From a virus, in IMG/VR virus record IMGVR_UViG_3300025655_000026, positions 1 through 64,000 of that record: a stretch of 64,000 bases of DNA; one strand, 5' to 3'. Position numbers and translations under genes: made by a program. The notes below the pieces were generated by a model. The model did not search any database. It was not told the origin of the DNA and was given only the letters and a program-made list of their open reading frames with translations. Each line of letters starts with the position of its first letter. The stretch's first letter is position 1. Shown piece by piece: positions 26,627-36,867 of this stretch.

Positions 26627-26674
26627 TATTCCACCAACACCGTTTGTTTGTTTGTTGGTTTTTGAGGTGGAAAT
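26627..26674 (+). terminator. Possible hairpin with T-run before chaperone genes
   Basis: CCAACA (26633-26638) can pair with TGTTGG (26652-26657) around a GTTT-repeat loop, and is followed by TTTTT. The stem is only six pairs, so it could be a weak terminator or attenuator that lowers chaperone-gene expression relative to the tail tube, or merely a low-complexity run. Confidence 0.3.
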
Positions 26675-27040
26675 ATGGAAAAAAAAGTTGTAACTGATAA
26701 GAGTGTGCTATTTGCACTAAATGAGCCTAAGTGTCACTTTATTAAAGTGGCCGAAGACATAGACGAATACCTTAAGGTTTGGGTCAAAGAACCTACATGG
26801 TTAGAAGTTGATAAAGCCATGAATAGCATGATGAAGATTGATGCTAAGAGTCAAAACTTTGACCTTGACCTAAATGCAATGTATCGTTTTATGGTTGAAA
26901 ACTTTGTTGTAAAGACTGAACCAATGCTTTCAACCCTTGATATTCTCCGTTTGAGTCCTTATGTTGGAAATCAACTAAAGGAAATTTTACCTAATCCATT
27001 TGATGCTTTTAGCGAGGATGAGGAAAAAAACGAAAATTGA
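26675..27040 (+). CDS. Tail assembly chaperone, G-like
   Basis: 121 residues. Located between tail tube and tape measure, where siphoviruses encode the paired chaperones that coat the tape measure during tail assembly. The sequence is mixed helical ('LDLNAMYRFMVENFVVKTEP', 'LDILRLSPYVGNQLKEIL'). Near its end the zero-frame codons GAA AAA AAC contain the heptamer A AAA AAC (27025-27031), a classic -1 slip sequence. The downstream frame reached by a -1 shift is the next gene, as in the lambda G/GT system. GAGGTGG precedes the ATG. Confidence 0.75.
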   Translation: MEKKVVTDKSVLFALNEPKCHFIKVAEDIDEYLKVWVKEPTWLEVDKAMNSMMKIDAKSQNFDLDLNAMYRFMVENFVVKTEPMLSTLDILRLSPYVGNQLKEILPNPFDAFSEDEEKNEN

Positions 27041-27246
27041 GGGCGGCAATTAAAGGAGGTAAAGCCGAACCTTCTACTGTTTCCCTCATAATTGTATATA
27101 CATTAGCAAAGGCTTTAGGGATAAGCCCCCTGCAAGTGTATGAGATGCCAGCCGATTTGGTTCTAAGTATGTTAAGCATTCATAAGATATTTGAAGAATT
27201 AAAGGCAGAAGAAATTGAAAAAGCCACTAAGAGTTTAAAGAGGTGA
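27022..27246 (+). CDS. Tail assembly chaperone, T-like (probably -1 frameshift product)
   Basis: The frame opens at 27022, after a TGA at 27019-27021, so the slip heptamer at 27025-27031 lies within its open stretch. Read after a -1 shift it continues with 'RKLRAAIKGGKAEPSTVSLI' and about 65 more residues, including 'KALGISPLQVYEMPADLVLSML'. An independent TTG start at 27037 overlapping the G stop is also possible. Purine-rich GAGGATGAGG just upstream of the slip could act as the stimulatory Shine-Dalgarno-like element, and a CGGC/GCCG (27044/27064) mini-stem lies downstream. Confidence 0.7.
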   Translation, partial: GKKRKLRAAIKGGKAEPSTVSLIIVYTLAKALGISPLQVYEMPADLVLSMLSIHKIFEELKAEEIEKATKSLKR

Positions 27247-27252
27247 GAATAA

Positions 27253-28749
27253 ATGGCAACGAATCAAGATATTGTAAATACATTAAGAGAATTAATAGAT
27301 TTACAAAAAGGATATTCAAATGCCGTAAAAGAAACCTCAAAAGAATTAACTGCTCAAGAAAGAATTGCGAAAAGAAGAAATGAAAAAGCAGAAGAATATA
27401 ATACTCGTTTAGGAAAAACAATTGCTACATTAACTGCGGTTGATGGAAAAATGGGTAAGTTCAAACGATTTTCATATGGTTTCTTACCAAAAGGTTTCTT
27501 TCGTGCGATGAACGCAACTGCTTCAAGTTTAGAATCAATAGATATTGCTGTTGGAAGAGTTAGAAAAGGAATAGAAAAAACTAGTAAAATAAAATCTTTG
27601 TTTGGTAGAACTATGACTATGGGTTTTAAAGATTTTGATAAAATGGGTTCTCAAATACGGGCGGCACAAACTGCTCAAGAAACTTACTATGGTAGAAGCA
27701 CTAGTGCCGCATTTAATCGTAGAGGTAGACAATATTACATGACCCCCGATGCCGCAGAAAGGCAAATGATTGGTCGCCAAAAGGCTGAAAAAACACTTAG
27801 AAGAAAAAGAGCATTAGAAGTAGGCGGAATGATTACTGGAATAAGAAAAAGAGAAGAACCTCTAAGTTTACAGAATATGAAAAAAGCGGCAGTTAAATTC
27901 TATGAAGGAATAAAAAATACTGATTGGGGAAAGATTATAAATTTAACAAAAAAATATGTCATACGGGCGGCAATTCTATTTACAGGTGTAGTCTTTAGAG
28001 CCGTTGGTATAGTAGTTCTTTTGTATATGCTATTCAAAGGATTTTGGCCACAAATCAAAGAAAGCGTGATGGCCGCATGGGAAGCAATAAAGCAAGTTGG
28101 GATGATTGCTCTCGCTGGATTAAATATGGTTTGGGAAGGATTAAAAGGAGTTTGGAATGCTTTCTTTGGAGATGGCGATTTAGTTTCTTTAATTGATAGT
28201 TTATTAACAATTGCTGGTGGATTACTTATTTTTGCTGGAGGTCTTGTAATAACTGCCTTGACTGCTGGATTAGTTTTGCTTGGTGGCCTACTTATGGAAA
28301 CGGGCGCAAGATTACTTACCTTTTTGGGTAATTTTTTCAGTAAAACAGGGTCTTTGGTGAACAAAATCGCTACTACTATTGCGGCTATTCTTGGAGTCGT
28401 TATGTTTATTGTTTCGGGCGCATGGGCGGCAGTAATTGCGGCCGCTATTGGATATTATGTCGCTAAGAAATTTGCAGGATTTTTGGGCTTCCATGCTGAC
28501 GGAGGAACAGTTACTTCTCCTTTACAGATTGTTGGTGAGCGTGGCCCTGAAATTGCCGCTTTACCGAGAGGAACTAAAGTTATGACAAATACTCAATCAA
28601 AGAATATGGTTGGTGGAAATACTTTCAACATTACAATTAATGCTAGAGATACTTCGGATGCGGAATTAAGAAGAGTCGCTGATAAAATAGGACAAATGAT
28701 TAACGGTAAGATTAACAGAACTACTTCTTCTAGAACATTAGGTGCGTGA
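27253..28749 (+). CDS. Tape measure protein
   Basis: 498 residues. A charged helical N-terminal half is followed by strongly hydrophobic helices (about 230-260, 315-345, 375-410) and a C-terminal 'HADGGTVTSPLQIVGERGPE' with 'ALPRGTKVMTN', the ending typical of many phage tape measures. The protein sets tail length and passes through the tail at DNA ejection; membrane-active segments fit that role. It is short for a tape measure, so a short tail is expected (inference). GAGGTGAGAATAAATG start. Confidence 0.9.
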   Translation: MATNQDIVNTLRELIDLQKGYSNAVKETSKELTAQERIAKRRNEKAEEYNTRLGKTIATLTAVDGKMGKFKRFSYGFLPKGFFRAMNATASSLESIDIAVGRVRKGIEKTSKIKSLFGRTMTMGFKDFDKMGSQIRAAQTAQETYYGRSTSAAFNRRGRQYYMTPDAAERQMIGRQKAEKTLRRKRALEVGGMITGIRKREEPLSLQNMKKAAVKFYEGIKNTDWGKIINLTKKYVIRAAILFTGVVFRAVGIVVLLYMLFKGFWPQIKESVMAAWEAIKQVGMIALAGLNMVWEGLKGVWNAFFGDGDLVSLIDSLLTIAGGLLIFAGGLVITALTAGLVLLGGLLMETGARLLTFLGNFFSKTGSLVNKIATTIAAILGVVMFIVSGAWAAVIAAAIGYYVAKKFAGFLGFHADGGTVTSPLQIVGERGPEIAALPRGTKVMTNTQSKNMVGGNTFNITINARDTSDAELRRVADKIGQMINGKINRTTSSRTLGA

Positions 28750-28753
28750 TTAA

Positions 28754-29401
28754 ATGCGAGAATTCTATGTTTATTTAAAATTGAAATCTTTTGATGGAAC
28801 TGATTTACAATTAGATACAATTCCATTAAGAGCGAATTCTGTTAGCATTTCAACAGATAAAACAATCCCCGATTTCCCTATTCCTTTAAGTGGTTTAACT
28901 ACTGGAGAATCAGTTACATTGGCTTTAGATTTAGGTATGTCAAGTAAAAGAGTTTCAATTAGTGGATTTATTAACGCTACTCCTCTAAAAAGAAGCCATA
29001 CTGATTCCGAATCAAGAACTTTTACTGCACATGAAATTGCACAATTAATTGCTTCGGGAGTTGATTCAACAGGTGCGGCAGTAAATCAAGCATTGGATGA
29101 ATTAGTGGTTTTAATTCCTTCTTATGTTGATTCTAACTATGCTTATAGAAGTGGGGTTAATACTTTAAAACCAACATCAACAAGTGAAGCAGATACTCCT
29201 CTTATTCCTTTTACTTTTAGAGCGAGAGGAAGTAGCAATGATAAAGATAACAAATATGTTCCTATTTCATTTGGCTTTCCCGATACAACAACTGCTACTG
29301 GATTGAAAGGATATATTCGTTCTTTTAGTGTAGACTTTGCGGCAGATACAGTGGAACTTTCTTTTAGTATGGAGTTTGTTGTGGCGACTGTTGTTCCTTG
29401 A
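28754..29401 (+). CDS. Tail tip / distal tail-like protein
   Basis: 215 residues, beta-rich, following the tape measure where distal tail proteins lie. The N-terminal 'VYLKLKSFDGTDLQLDTIPL' and 'SVSISTDKTIPDFPIPLSGL' plus the C-terminal strand pair 'YIRSFSVDFAADTVELSFSM' suggest a tube-like beta barrel. Precise role not established. The tape-measure stop GCGTGA lies just before TTAAATG. Confidence 0.6.
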   Translation: MREFYVYLKLKSFDGTDLQLDTIPLRANSVSISTDKTIPDFPIPLSGLTTGESVTLALDLGMSSKRVSISGFINATPLKRSHTDSESRTFTAHEIAQLIASGVDSTGAAVNQALDELVVLIPSYVDSNYAYRSGVNTLKPTSTSEADTPLIPFTFRARGSSNDKDNKYVPISFGFPDTTTATGLKGYIRSFSVDFAADTVELSFSMEFVVATVVP

Positions 29402-29410
29402 GGTGGCTAA

Positions 29411-30532
29411 ATGTATTCAATCTTTACAGGAAATCAGCGTTCTCTCGTATTTCCTGTAATGTGTAATGGATTCGCAACTATTGATTATAGTGCCAATATT
29501 CCCGATGCTAATTCTCCATCTATTACTAGCGATGAAGCGGCATATGGAATTTGGGTTCATGAAGGAGATTTTACTTTTGAAAGTGTAATTACTCCATATG
29601 ATATTAATGGCTATGGAACATATGATGCCTCAAGAACTCCTCCAACTATTACTGCTTCAAAGAAAATTATGCCAGCATTAGGCCAATCTGTCTACGATGC
29701 TGGAAATGAAGGAAACTATGAAAGCGAACTATATCTATCAAGAGCGAATCGCTTGACTCATGAAATGATGATTTTTTACAGTAGTGATTTTCAAATTAGC
29801 CTAGTAAATACTTCGCTACACAATGAAAATCAGCCAGCAGAATACAAGATTAGAGTTAGAATAAGATTAGGAAGCACAACAGAAATTATTGATAGTGATA
29901 CTGTCATTAGTTCCAACATTACTAGAAACTATACTTATAGTGGAGTGGCTGGTTTCAATCAAGATGGTAAAATTAAATATGATAGTTCGGGTCAAACAGT
30001 TACATCAGTAAGTGGCTCAACTCTTGTGGTGTCAAGCACTAGTGATTTCTACGCTGGTTTAGAATTATTTTATCGCAATGGGTGGGATTATTTGAGCATG
30101 GGAAAAATTGTTTCAGTAGATTCGGCCACAGACCTCACCATGTCGGCTAATGTAGATACTTCTTCAACTGGAACTGTATATGTTTATGATGCACAAGACC
30201 CTCTCTACATCAACAATTTATTTCATATTGCCTGTTCTTGGAGTGATACTTATAAGACCTTGAATATTTATTTTAATGGCCTACTCGTCAAGACTGCTAC
30301 TCATTCCCAAACAGATACCTTTACTTTTGCGAGAGAAGATTTCTATATTGGGGCTAATGGTCAAGGGGCGAATGGGAGTGAATCAGCAATTACAAATAAG
30401 CAATTCATGGGAGAAATGCATGAAATGGCCATATTAAATTATACAAAAGACCAATTCGCAGGAAGAAATAATCTTCTTCCAAATTATGATAATACTCTTC
30501 TTTATCTTCGGTTTGAGGAGGTTGATTTGTAA
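29411..30532 (+). CDS. Virion protein with LamG/concanavalin-like lectin domain
   Basis: 373 residues. The sequence from about 35 to 365 matches the layout of a laminin-G/concanavalin-A-type jelly roll: 'YGIWVHEGDFTFESVI', 'LFHIACSWSDTYKTLNIYFN', 'EDFYIGANGQGANG', 'FMGEMHEMAILNY'. Such domains bind glycans on cell surfaces. An inserted 'VTSVSGSTLVVSSTSDFYAG' beta repeat is similar to those of other tail proteins. Likely part of the tail tip or an adhesin for host sugars. GAGGTGGCTAAATG start; the stop overlaps the next ATG by one base. Confidence 0.75.
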   Translation: MYSIFTGNQRSLVFPVMCNGFATIDYSANIPDANSPSITSDEAAYGIWVHEGDFTFESVITPYDINGYGTYDASRTPPTITASKKIMPALGQSVYDAGNEGNYESELYLSRANRLTHEMMIFYSSDFQISLVNTSLHNENQPAEYKIRVRIRLGSTTEIIDSDTVISSNITRNYTYSGVAGFNQDGKIKYDSSGQTVTSVSGSTLVVSSTSDFYAGLELFYRNGWDYLSMGKIVSVDSATDLTMSANVDTSSTGTVYVYDAQDPLYINNLFHIACSWSDTYKTLNIYFNGLLVKTATHSQTDTFTFAREDFYIGANGQGANGSESAITNKQFMGEMHEMAILNYTKDQFAGRNNLLPNYDNTLLYLRFEEVDL

Positions 30533-33500
30533 TGACATTATCTGTTACTCCTTCAAGATATGAAGCACCTACCAATCCTCAATTTTACTCTACTTCCGTT
30601 ACAGATGGAAATAGAATATATACGGCAGTTGTTCCTAATGGAGATGTTTCTTTTACAGTTGAAGGATTTGGTGGTTCTGTTACAGAATATTCAAATCTTA
30701 CTAACACCAAAGGATTTAGAATTAAATGTTATGATGCCTTAACTGGAGAAGGAATTCAGTTTAATCCATCAACTATTGACTTTGAAACATACGATTATTT
30801 TGTTTTAGTTTATTCGGATGACGATTATCAGCATCACTTTGCTAGAATTAAGGAAATAATCACAGAAGATGAAGAAGGAGATGCTTTTGAATTTGAACCT
30901 AAACTCGGAAATGAAATTCCAAAAAATACTAAGTTTATTATTTTTAAAGGGCCAAGTAAAGCAACAGATGTAGTTGCTATTTCATTAGGAATACTTCAAG
31001 ATTCTACTAGGGCGCATCTAAGATATAGAATGTCATGTTCTAGGCCATTGTTTTATTTTTATGATGGATTGGATAAAGAAGGAGAACTTAATCATAATAC
31101 TAAGTATTATGTTATGAGAGAAGATGGAACTGCTAACAGTTACACTCTTGATAATACAAAAGATGTAGATACTTTTAGAACAGTTCAAGACTTTGGCCAA
31201 ACAATTGTAGATTATAGTAAATATTCTTTAAGAGTTACTTTAACTGATACACTAAGAACAATAGATGTAGAAAGTGGAGGAAATATCACTCTAAATGAAG
31301 GCGGAACAATGGTCGCAGATAGAACAGACTACAATCAGTTTCTACCGAATGCTAGAAGAGATTCCGATGATGACATTACAACAAGAGTTTATACTGGAGA
31401 ACAAAGATATTTGCACTACGATTATTCTCCTCTTAGGGCTAACTTTACCTATGGGGTATATACACATCAAACTTATGATTCAGTTAATGGAAGAGGTGGA
31501 TTTTCGGAAACTAAGATTGTAGATACCTCAAGAATTCTACAAAAGAAAATTACTGAATTCACAGACTACAAAGTTAGACATATTGTTCATAGAGCAAACA
31601 TAGATGATTGGTTTGCACTTGAAGCAACATTTAGTAGTGACGCAGGTTCTCATGTATTTACTTTTGATACTACTTTTGATTTAGATGGTTTCATTAATGT
31701 TGGAGATGAATTAAAAATTGATAGCCGAATTTACATTGTTCAAACAATTGGTTCGTTTAGTGGTTTTTCGCAAACAATTACAATGAGAAATAGAAGCCGT
31801 TTAGAAACTGAGTCTATTTTAACTTCGGGATATTATACTCCTACTTCTGAAGCAATTGTTTATAGAAGGTGTTACAATTTTACAGATAAAACATTAATGG
31901 TTGATTTTGACCTTATAGATAACAGATATTCTAAATTAAGCGTTTCTTTTTCTTCGCTTAATATGACAGAATTGTTTGCTACGGTTTCTGCCGTAGATGC
32001 AAAAAGAAAAATGATTACTTTGGCTTTTGATGGAGATTCATATTATGATGACCCATTAAGATACGCTTTAGGACAATTTTTAATTCATGTAGAACGGTTT
32101 AATGGTGAGATTGAAAACATTTCAAGTAAGAAAGAGAATGGCCAAACTGTTTTTGAAATTAAAGGAAGAGATAAATTCAATAAATTGATTTCTCCAATTG
32201 TGAATCTTAATAGTTTGTTTAGTGAAGATATTGTTTATTCTAGCAATAGTCCATATAACAAATTAGGGAATATCAAATCCTCTAGCACATATAGTATTGC
32301 ATTAGGGGCAACTACTTTAGCAACAGGTGCTAGTGGAAGTAATTTTGATATTCTTCCAGCCGTAGGAGATAACTTATTTACTGCTAATGGATATATTGGA
32401 AAGGTGACTGCTGTTTCTGCTGACCCGATAATTTTAACTTTTACTCCTGCAATTACAGAAGCAAATAGCGAAGCAATTTATGTTGAAACAGAAAAGAACT
32501 ATGTATTTACAAAGGCTCTAGGCTCTAGTTCGCTGGCTAATGCTACTACCACTTCTTTAACAGGTTCAGCAAATAAAGGAGTTTTCTTTACGGCAGGAAA
32601 TGAAATATCTTCTGTTGATGGTTCGGAAGGTAATTCGCTAACAGGAAGCAGTAGTAACACTCATCCAAAGGCAATAGGCTACTCAATAACTCACCCAAAT
32701 TCAATTAGTGAAGATTTTTCTTTCCAAGCGAAATTGACTGATGAATTTGGTGGAAGTGCTGATTCGGATTTTGATACTGTAAATGCTTTAATTGATTTTG
32801 AAATTGTTTCTATTTCTCAAAAAAATAATGTCAATGTTATTGAATTAGCCCCATATGTTCCAGTTACTTTAGGAAGAAAAGTAGAATATTATGATTATAC
32901 TGATGAACAAACATTTACTTCGCATGGAACAATAAGTTATATTGGTGGCTCTCCTCCATGTTTACTTCATTTAACTAATTCTTCTGCATATACTTTAAAG
33001 GTAGGAGAGGCATTATATGTAGGTTCTTCTAAAACATTTATAGGCAAAATATTATCAATTCATAGTTTCACTACTTCTTCTGTGATAGTTAAAATATTTT
33101 TAGATAGAACAATTTATAATTATGGTATTGGAGATGAAATTTTTTCTTCTAATAAAGTAATTACTGATTTAGCAGTAATTAATGGGGCGCACTTATGGGG
33201 AGGAAAAATATTAATTCACCCACATTTAAATTATACTAGCGATGGGTTAGTTCCATTTAATGTAGAAAATACGGTTGGAAGCGGAGATTATAATTCTAAA
33301 TACGGACAAATGTATTATAAACCCGTAAGTAGTAGTTTTGGTAAATTTAATTTAAACTTACCAATAGTTAAAGCATCTAACAAACAAATTACTAAATTTT
33401 ACATTAATAATAGTGCGTTAAATTATCTATATCAATCTTATCAATTTAAACCGAATCTAAGTTCTAATATCATATCATTTGGTCAAACAGACTCTTCTTA

Positions 33501-36500
33501 TAGAACTCTTCCTTTAGATTATAGAGGAATAGGTAGTCCTTTTGGATATAATATAGCGACTTCTTTGATTCATCAAAATGAATATAATAACCTACCACTT
33601 AGAAATTCTGGAGGAGATGGAGGACTAATATTTTATAATAGTAAATTTACAGATATAGACCAATCGGCCAGTAGACTATTCATGTATGTAGTTGGAGATT
33701 TACTGCCTTATTCTTCTTTAAGAAAAGATAGTTTAATGTCGGGCAATAAAACAATAAATAACTACGATTTGTTTTTATTAGAAAATAAAAAAGCAACAGA
33801 CTCTTCAATTGAAGGAGGAAATAGATTACTTTTGAAAGATAGTAATTTTCAATCAATTTCTTTCAATACTGATACTGATATATCTACATTGAAAAGATTT
33901 GGATTAATGCGACTTACAGAAATTTGCTTTGATTCACTTTATAATCAAGTAAATCCTGAAAAACCAATATTGAAAAAATATGGAACAAATTATTCCTCTT
34001 ATATTACCTCTTCTTCTATTACAGATTTAGGAGGAATAGTTTCTATTAGTGGAACGAGCATTGTATTTAGTGGAACTGTTTCTTTAGTTAATGGAGATAA
34101 GATTTGTGATGAATATGGTAATTTTATAGGAACGATTGATAGCGGTTCGGGAACAACATATACTCTTCAAGCAGATGGATATTTGACGAATGGCGGATTA
34201 GCGGCTTTAAATGCTATTAAAGTAGAAGCACACGGATATACACATCAAATATATGGAAGAAATGAAGTGGATTCTTTATTTGAATTAGATTGGGGGAATA
34301 TTCATCCATTAAAGGGTGCGGTTGTTCCCGAAGATTCGGCTTTGGGGGGAGACACTTCCGATGAAATATATATTGCTAATGGTGGCACAGTTTCGCAAAC
34401 AGACCAAGAAATTTATTTGTCCTTTGCATTAGAAGCCAGTAGTTCACCAATTAGTTCTTATTCTATAATCGGTGGCGGAAATAATGCTGATTTAAAAGTT
34501 ATTTTGGACTATTGTAAAAACCAACAATCGCATGAAGGACTCATAGGAGTGGCATTAGATAGATATGATATTGAAAATGGTGGTAAGCATCCATTGGTTG
34601 AAGGAAATACAACTCAGGTATTAAAGGACTCAAAAGCCAATAGTGTTGGAAATGTGGAATTACCAGTATTAACCTCCGACTATCATTTCAAAGAATATAA
34701 AGTTCCTATTTCTGCTTCAACTAGTTCTCCAAGTAATACTAGCGATGATTCTAAAAGCGCAGATGGAGCATATATGGTGTTTAAGCCTAGATTATGGATT
34801 GGAACTGCTTCAAATGCAACAATAAAATCATCAAATGATAATTTAAATAAAAGCACTATTAATATTAATCCTAGCGGTGGATATAGTAATGGATTTTTAC
34901 AATTTATTGATTTGACTGGTTGCTATTTGATTCCCGAAGATGGAACTAATATTGATGGTAGCGCAAAAACAGGCGGAACTCAATATCAAAGAATTTCTAT
35001 GACAGATGTAATCCCTAGTGATTTAATTTATATTTATTCACATGAAGTTAGTGATTCCGATGTGCATGACCACCATCTTATTACTGATGTGGGTTTAACT
35101 AATAATACTGCATATAGAATTCTACAACCAAATGAGGTTTGTTTTTACGACTTTATGCCTAAAGACATTTACATCAATATGCTACGACCTTCTTATACAA
35201 AAAAGGCTAATAGAAATGAAACTTATAATATCAATAAAGGCTATTTTTATAGAGATGGAACTGATAATGGAAATGAATTGACTTTAGACGAAGGAGTTCT
35301 TTCTATGTTCGTGCCAATTGATACTGATAATATTAATGGAGAAAGCAGAATGGTTGTTATCAATACTGATGAGTTTCATGACAATATTTTACCCGAAGGA
35401 GAACATGGATTGTATTTTAGTGATGGAGATAATTCTAGCAAAGTAACATTATCAGTTAAAAAACATGATACTAATAACCATTCAGTTGTTTTTTCAAAAT
35501 TATTAAATTTAAATGGTATAGTTTCTGTTTCCGAACCATTTACTGTAACTTCTAATTCCGAATTAAAGATTAATCCATCAAGAGCATGTATTGGAACAAC
35601 CGCTACTGTTTGTTTAGAAGCAGAAGATTTAATCAACGAATTATTTGAACAAAATGGAATTGATTTCTCAATTCCAGAGAATACTGATTACCCTCTTTAT
35701 TTAGCACCTAATTTCAAAGGCGTAGATTTGTATGCGGCAATTCGCTATATTATGGAAAGGAAGGATATGGTTTTGAGAGAAGAAAATGGAACTTTTTCTA
35801 TTACTCAAGATAATGATTCTACTCATTATAGTAATATTATTCTTAATGATACTGATAAATTCAAAATATATGAATTTGAAAAGGCCACGACTTTATTTGA
35901 CTTCTACAATGACATTATTGTTTATGGTAATACTCACAAAGCAGAACGCAAAGATTTGAGAAGTGTTCAAAAGCGAGGAAGAAAAACATTAGAACATCAC
36001 GATAAAACTTTACTAACTCAAGACGAAGTAGATAGAAAAGCCATTGAATTACTTCGCCTACATACTACCTTTAATCAAAAATTAATTATGACTGTTAGCC
36101 ACGAAGGACTTTCTCAATTAAGGGCTGGAGATATTATCAATGTTGAAATTAAACAAGAAAACATTGAGTTAGGGCAATACATGGTTCTTCAAATAGAGCA
36201 TGAATTAACAGGTCTTATGAAATTAGAATTAGGTAGATATTCAAAACAATTATCGGATTTGTTCTCGGAATTACTTGTCACTCAAAAGCAAATCAATTCC
36301 AATTTGAGAAATGAAACCTTCAATGAAAAGAGCGTAACATACAACTTTTTAGATACCATCAATATCAAAGAACTACGCCTGTTGATTCGTAAGCGACAAG
36401 CAATTGGTGGTTTTACTCTAGGCTTTAGTGAAACGCTAAATACAGGTGATAACCCATTAGGATTTGATGGGGGAACAATCACCATCACGGATTTGTATGA

Positions 36501-36516
36501 GGAGGATTTGGCTTGA
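30532..36516 (+). CDS. Giant tail tip / tail hub protein
   Basis: 1994 residues, the largest protein in the window and almost all beta. The first 1600 residues are Ser/Thr/Asn-rich with many repeat-like beta segments. The last 350 residues look like a tail hub (gpD/central tip) domain: 'LYAAIRYIMERKDMVLREEN', 'DFYNDIIVYGNTHKAER' and 'QLRAGDIINVEIKQ...GQYMVLQIEHELTG'. These hubs close the tail and contact the host. It may combine a hub with side domains for adhesion. GAGGAGG before the ATG. Next gene starts four bases before its end. Confidence 0.8.
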   Translation: MTLSVTPSRYEAPTNPQFYSTSVTDGNRIYTAVVPNGDVSFTVEGFGGSVTEYSNLTNTKGFRIKCYDALTGEGIQFNPSTIDFETYDYFVLVYSDDDYQHHFARIKEIITEDEEGDAFEFEPKLGNEIPKNTKFIIFKGPSKATDVVAISLGILQDSTRAHLRYRMSCSRPLFYFYDGLDKEGELNHNTKYYVMREDGTANSYTLDNTKDVDTFRTVQDFGQTIVDYSKYSLRVTLTDTLRTIDVESGGNITLNEGGTMVADRTDYNQFLPNARRDSDDDITTRVYTGEQRYLHYDYSPLRANFTYGVYTHQTYDSVNGRGGFSETKIVDTSRILQKKITEFTDYKVRHIVHRANIDDWFALEATFSSDAGSHVFTFDTTFDLDGFINVGDELKIDSRIYIVQTIGSFSGFSQTITMRNRSRLETESILTSGYYTPTSEAIVYRRCYNFTDKTLMVDFDLIDNRYSKLSVSFSSLNMTELFATVSAVDAKRKMITLAFDGDSYYDDPLRYALGQFLIHVERFNGEIENISSKKENGQTVFEIKGRDKFNKLISPIVNLNSLFSEDIVYSSNSPYNKLGNIKSSSTYSIALGATTLATGASGSNFDILPAVGDNLFTANGYIGKVTAVSADPIILTFTPAITEANSEAIYVETEKNYVFTKALGSSSLANATTTSLTGSANKGVFFTAGNEISSVDGSEGNSLTGSSSNTHPKAIGYSITHPNSISEDFSFQAKLTDEFGGSADSDFDTVNALIDFEIVSISQKNNVNVIELAPYVPVTLGRKVEYYDYTDEQTFTSHGTISYIGGSPPCLLHLTNSSAYTLKVGEALYVGSSKTFIGKILSIHSFTTSSVIVKIFLDRTIYNYGIGDEIFSSNKVITDLAVINGAHLWGGKILIHPHLNYTSDGLVPFNVENTVGSGDYNSKYGQMYYKPVSSSFGKFNLNLPIVKASNKQITKFYINNSALNYLYQSYQFKPNLSSNIISFGQTDSSYRTLPLDYRGIGSPFGYNIATSLIHQNEYNNLPLRNSGGDGGLIFYNSKFTDIDQSASRLFMYVVGDLLPYSSLRKDSLMSGNKTINNYDLFLLENKKATDSSIEGGNRLLLKDSNFQSISFNTDTDISTLKRFGLMRLTEICFDSLYNQVNPEKPILKKYGTNYSSYITSSSITDLGGIVSISGTSIVFSGTVSLVNGDKICDEYGNFIGTIDSGSGTTYTLQADGYLTNGGLAALNAIKVEAHGYTHQIYGRNEVDSLFELDWGNIHPLKGAVVPEDSALGGDTSDEIYIANGGTVSQTDQEIYLSFALEASSSPISSYSIIGGGNNADLKVILDYCKNQQSHEGLIGVALDRYDIENGGKHPLVEGNTTQVLKDSKANSVGNVELPVLTSDYHFKEYKVPISASTSSPSNTSDDSKSADGAYMVFKPRLWIGTASNATIKSSNDNLNKSTININPSGGYSNGFLQFIDLTGCYLIPEDGTNIDGSAKTGGTQYQRISMTDVIPSDLIYIYSHEVSDSDVHDHHLITDVGLTNNTAYRILQPNEVCFYDFMPKDIYINMLRPSYTKKANRNETYNINKGYFYRDGTDNGNELTLDEGVLSMFVPIDTDNINGESRMVVINTDEFHDNILPEGEHGLYFSDGDNSSKVTLSVKKHDTNNHSVVFSKLLNLNGIVSVSEPFTVTSNSELKINPSRACIGTTATVCLEAEDLINELFEQNGIDFSIPENTDYPLYLAPNFKGVDLYAAIRYIMERKDMVLREENGTFSITQDNDSTHYSNIILNDTDKFKIYEFEKATTLFDFYNDIIVYGNTHKAERKDLRSVQKRGRKTLEHHDKTLLTQDEVDRKAIELLRLHTTFNQKLIMTVSHEGLSQLRAGDIINVEIKQENIELGQYMVLQIEHELTGLMKLELGRYSKQLSDLFSELLVTQKQINSNLRNETFNEKSVTYNFLDTINIKELRLLIRKRQAIGGFTLGFSETLNTGDNPLGFDGGTITITDLYEEDLA

Positions 36517-36866
36517 TTACTGATGAATTAAAAGAGGCAATAGCGACTTATTTAGCAACTGCCGCTAGTCCGTATATTGATAGTGCTAAAATTGGTTTGG
36601 GTGGCAATTCCACAAACCCTACTTCTACTGATTTAGATGTAGAGATTGCTGGAGTAAGCCCTTCCATCATTCGTTCAAAATCAGACATAAATGTAATTGA
36701 AGTAAAATTATCTGTTAGTGGAACATATATTCAAGGAAAGGTTATTCGGGAAGCGGGGCTTTTTAATTCAACAGGCAATATGCTTCAAAGAGTAAACTTT
36801 GATGGAGTCGGCCCATTTTCCACAGATGAAACACTAGAGATTTTTATTATCATGGAGGTAGAATGA
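36513..36866 (+). CDS. Small tail fibre-associated protein
   Basis: 117 residues. It contains 'VIREAGLFNSTGNMLQRVNF', a segment common in proteins at the base of phage tail fibres and collar domains. TTG start overlapping the hub stop (TTGA). It sits between hub and fibre genes, so it may link the two. Moderate confidence from motif and context. Confidence 0.65.
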   Translation: MITDELKEAIATYLATAASPYIDSAKIGLGGNSTNPTSTDLDVEIAGVSPSIIRSKSDINVIEVKLSVSGTYIQGKVIREAGLFNSTGNMLQRVNFDGVGPFSTDETLEIFIIMEVE

Positions 36867-36867
36867 T

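Noticed and set aside
27900-28000. Tape measure 'NTDWGKIINL' as another copy of the WKDILK tag
   Set aside because: It is internal, lacks the L-K end and may be coincidence.
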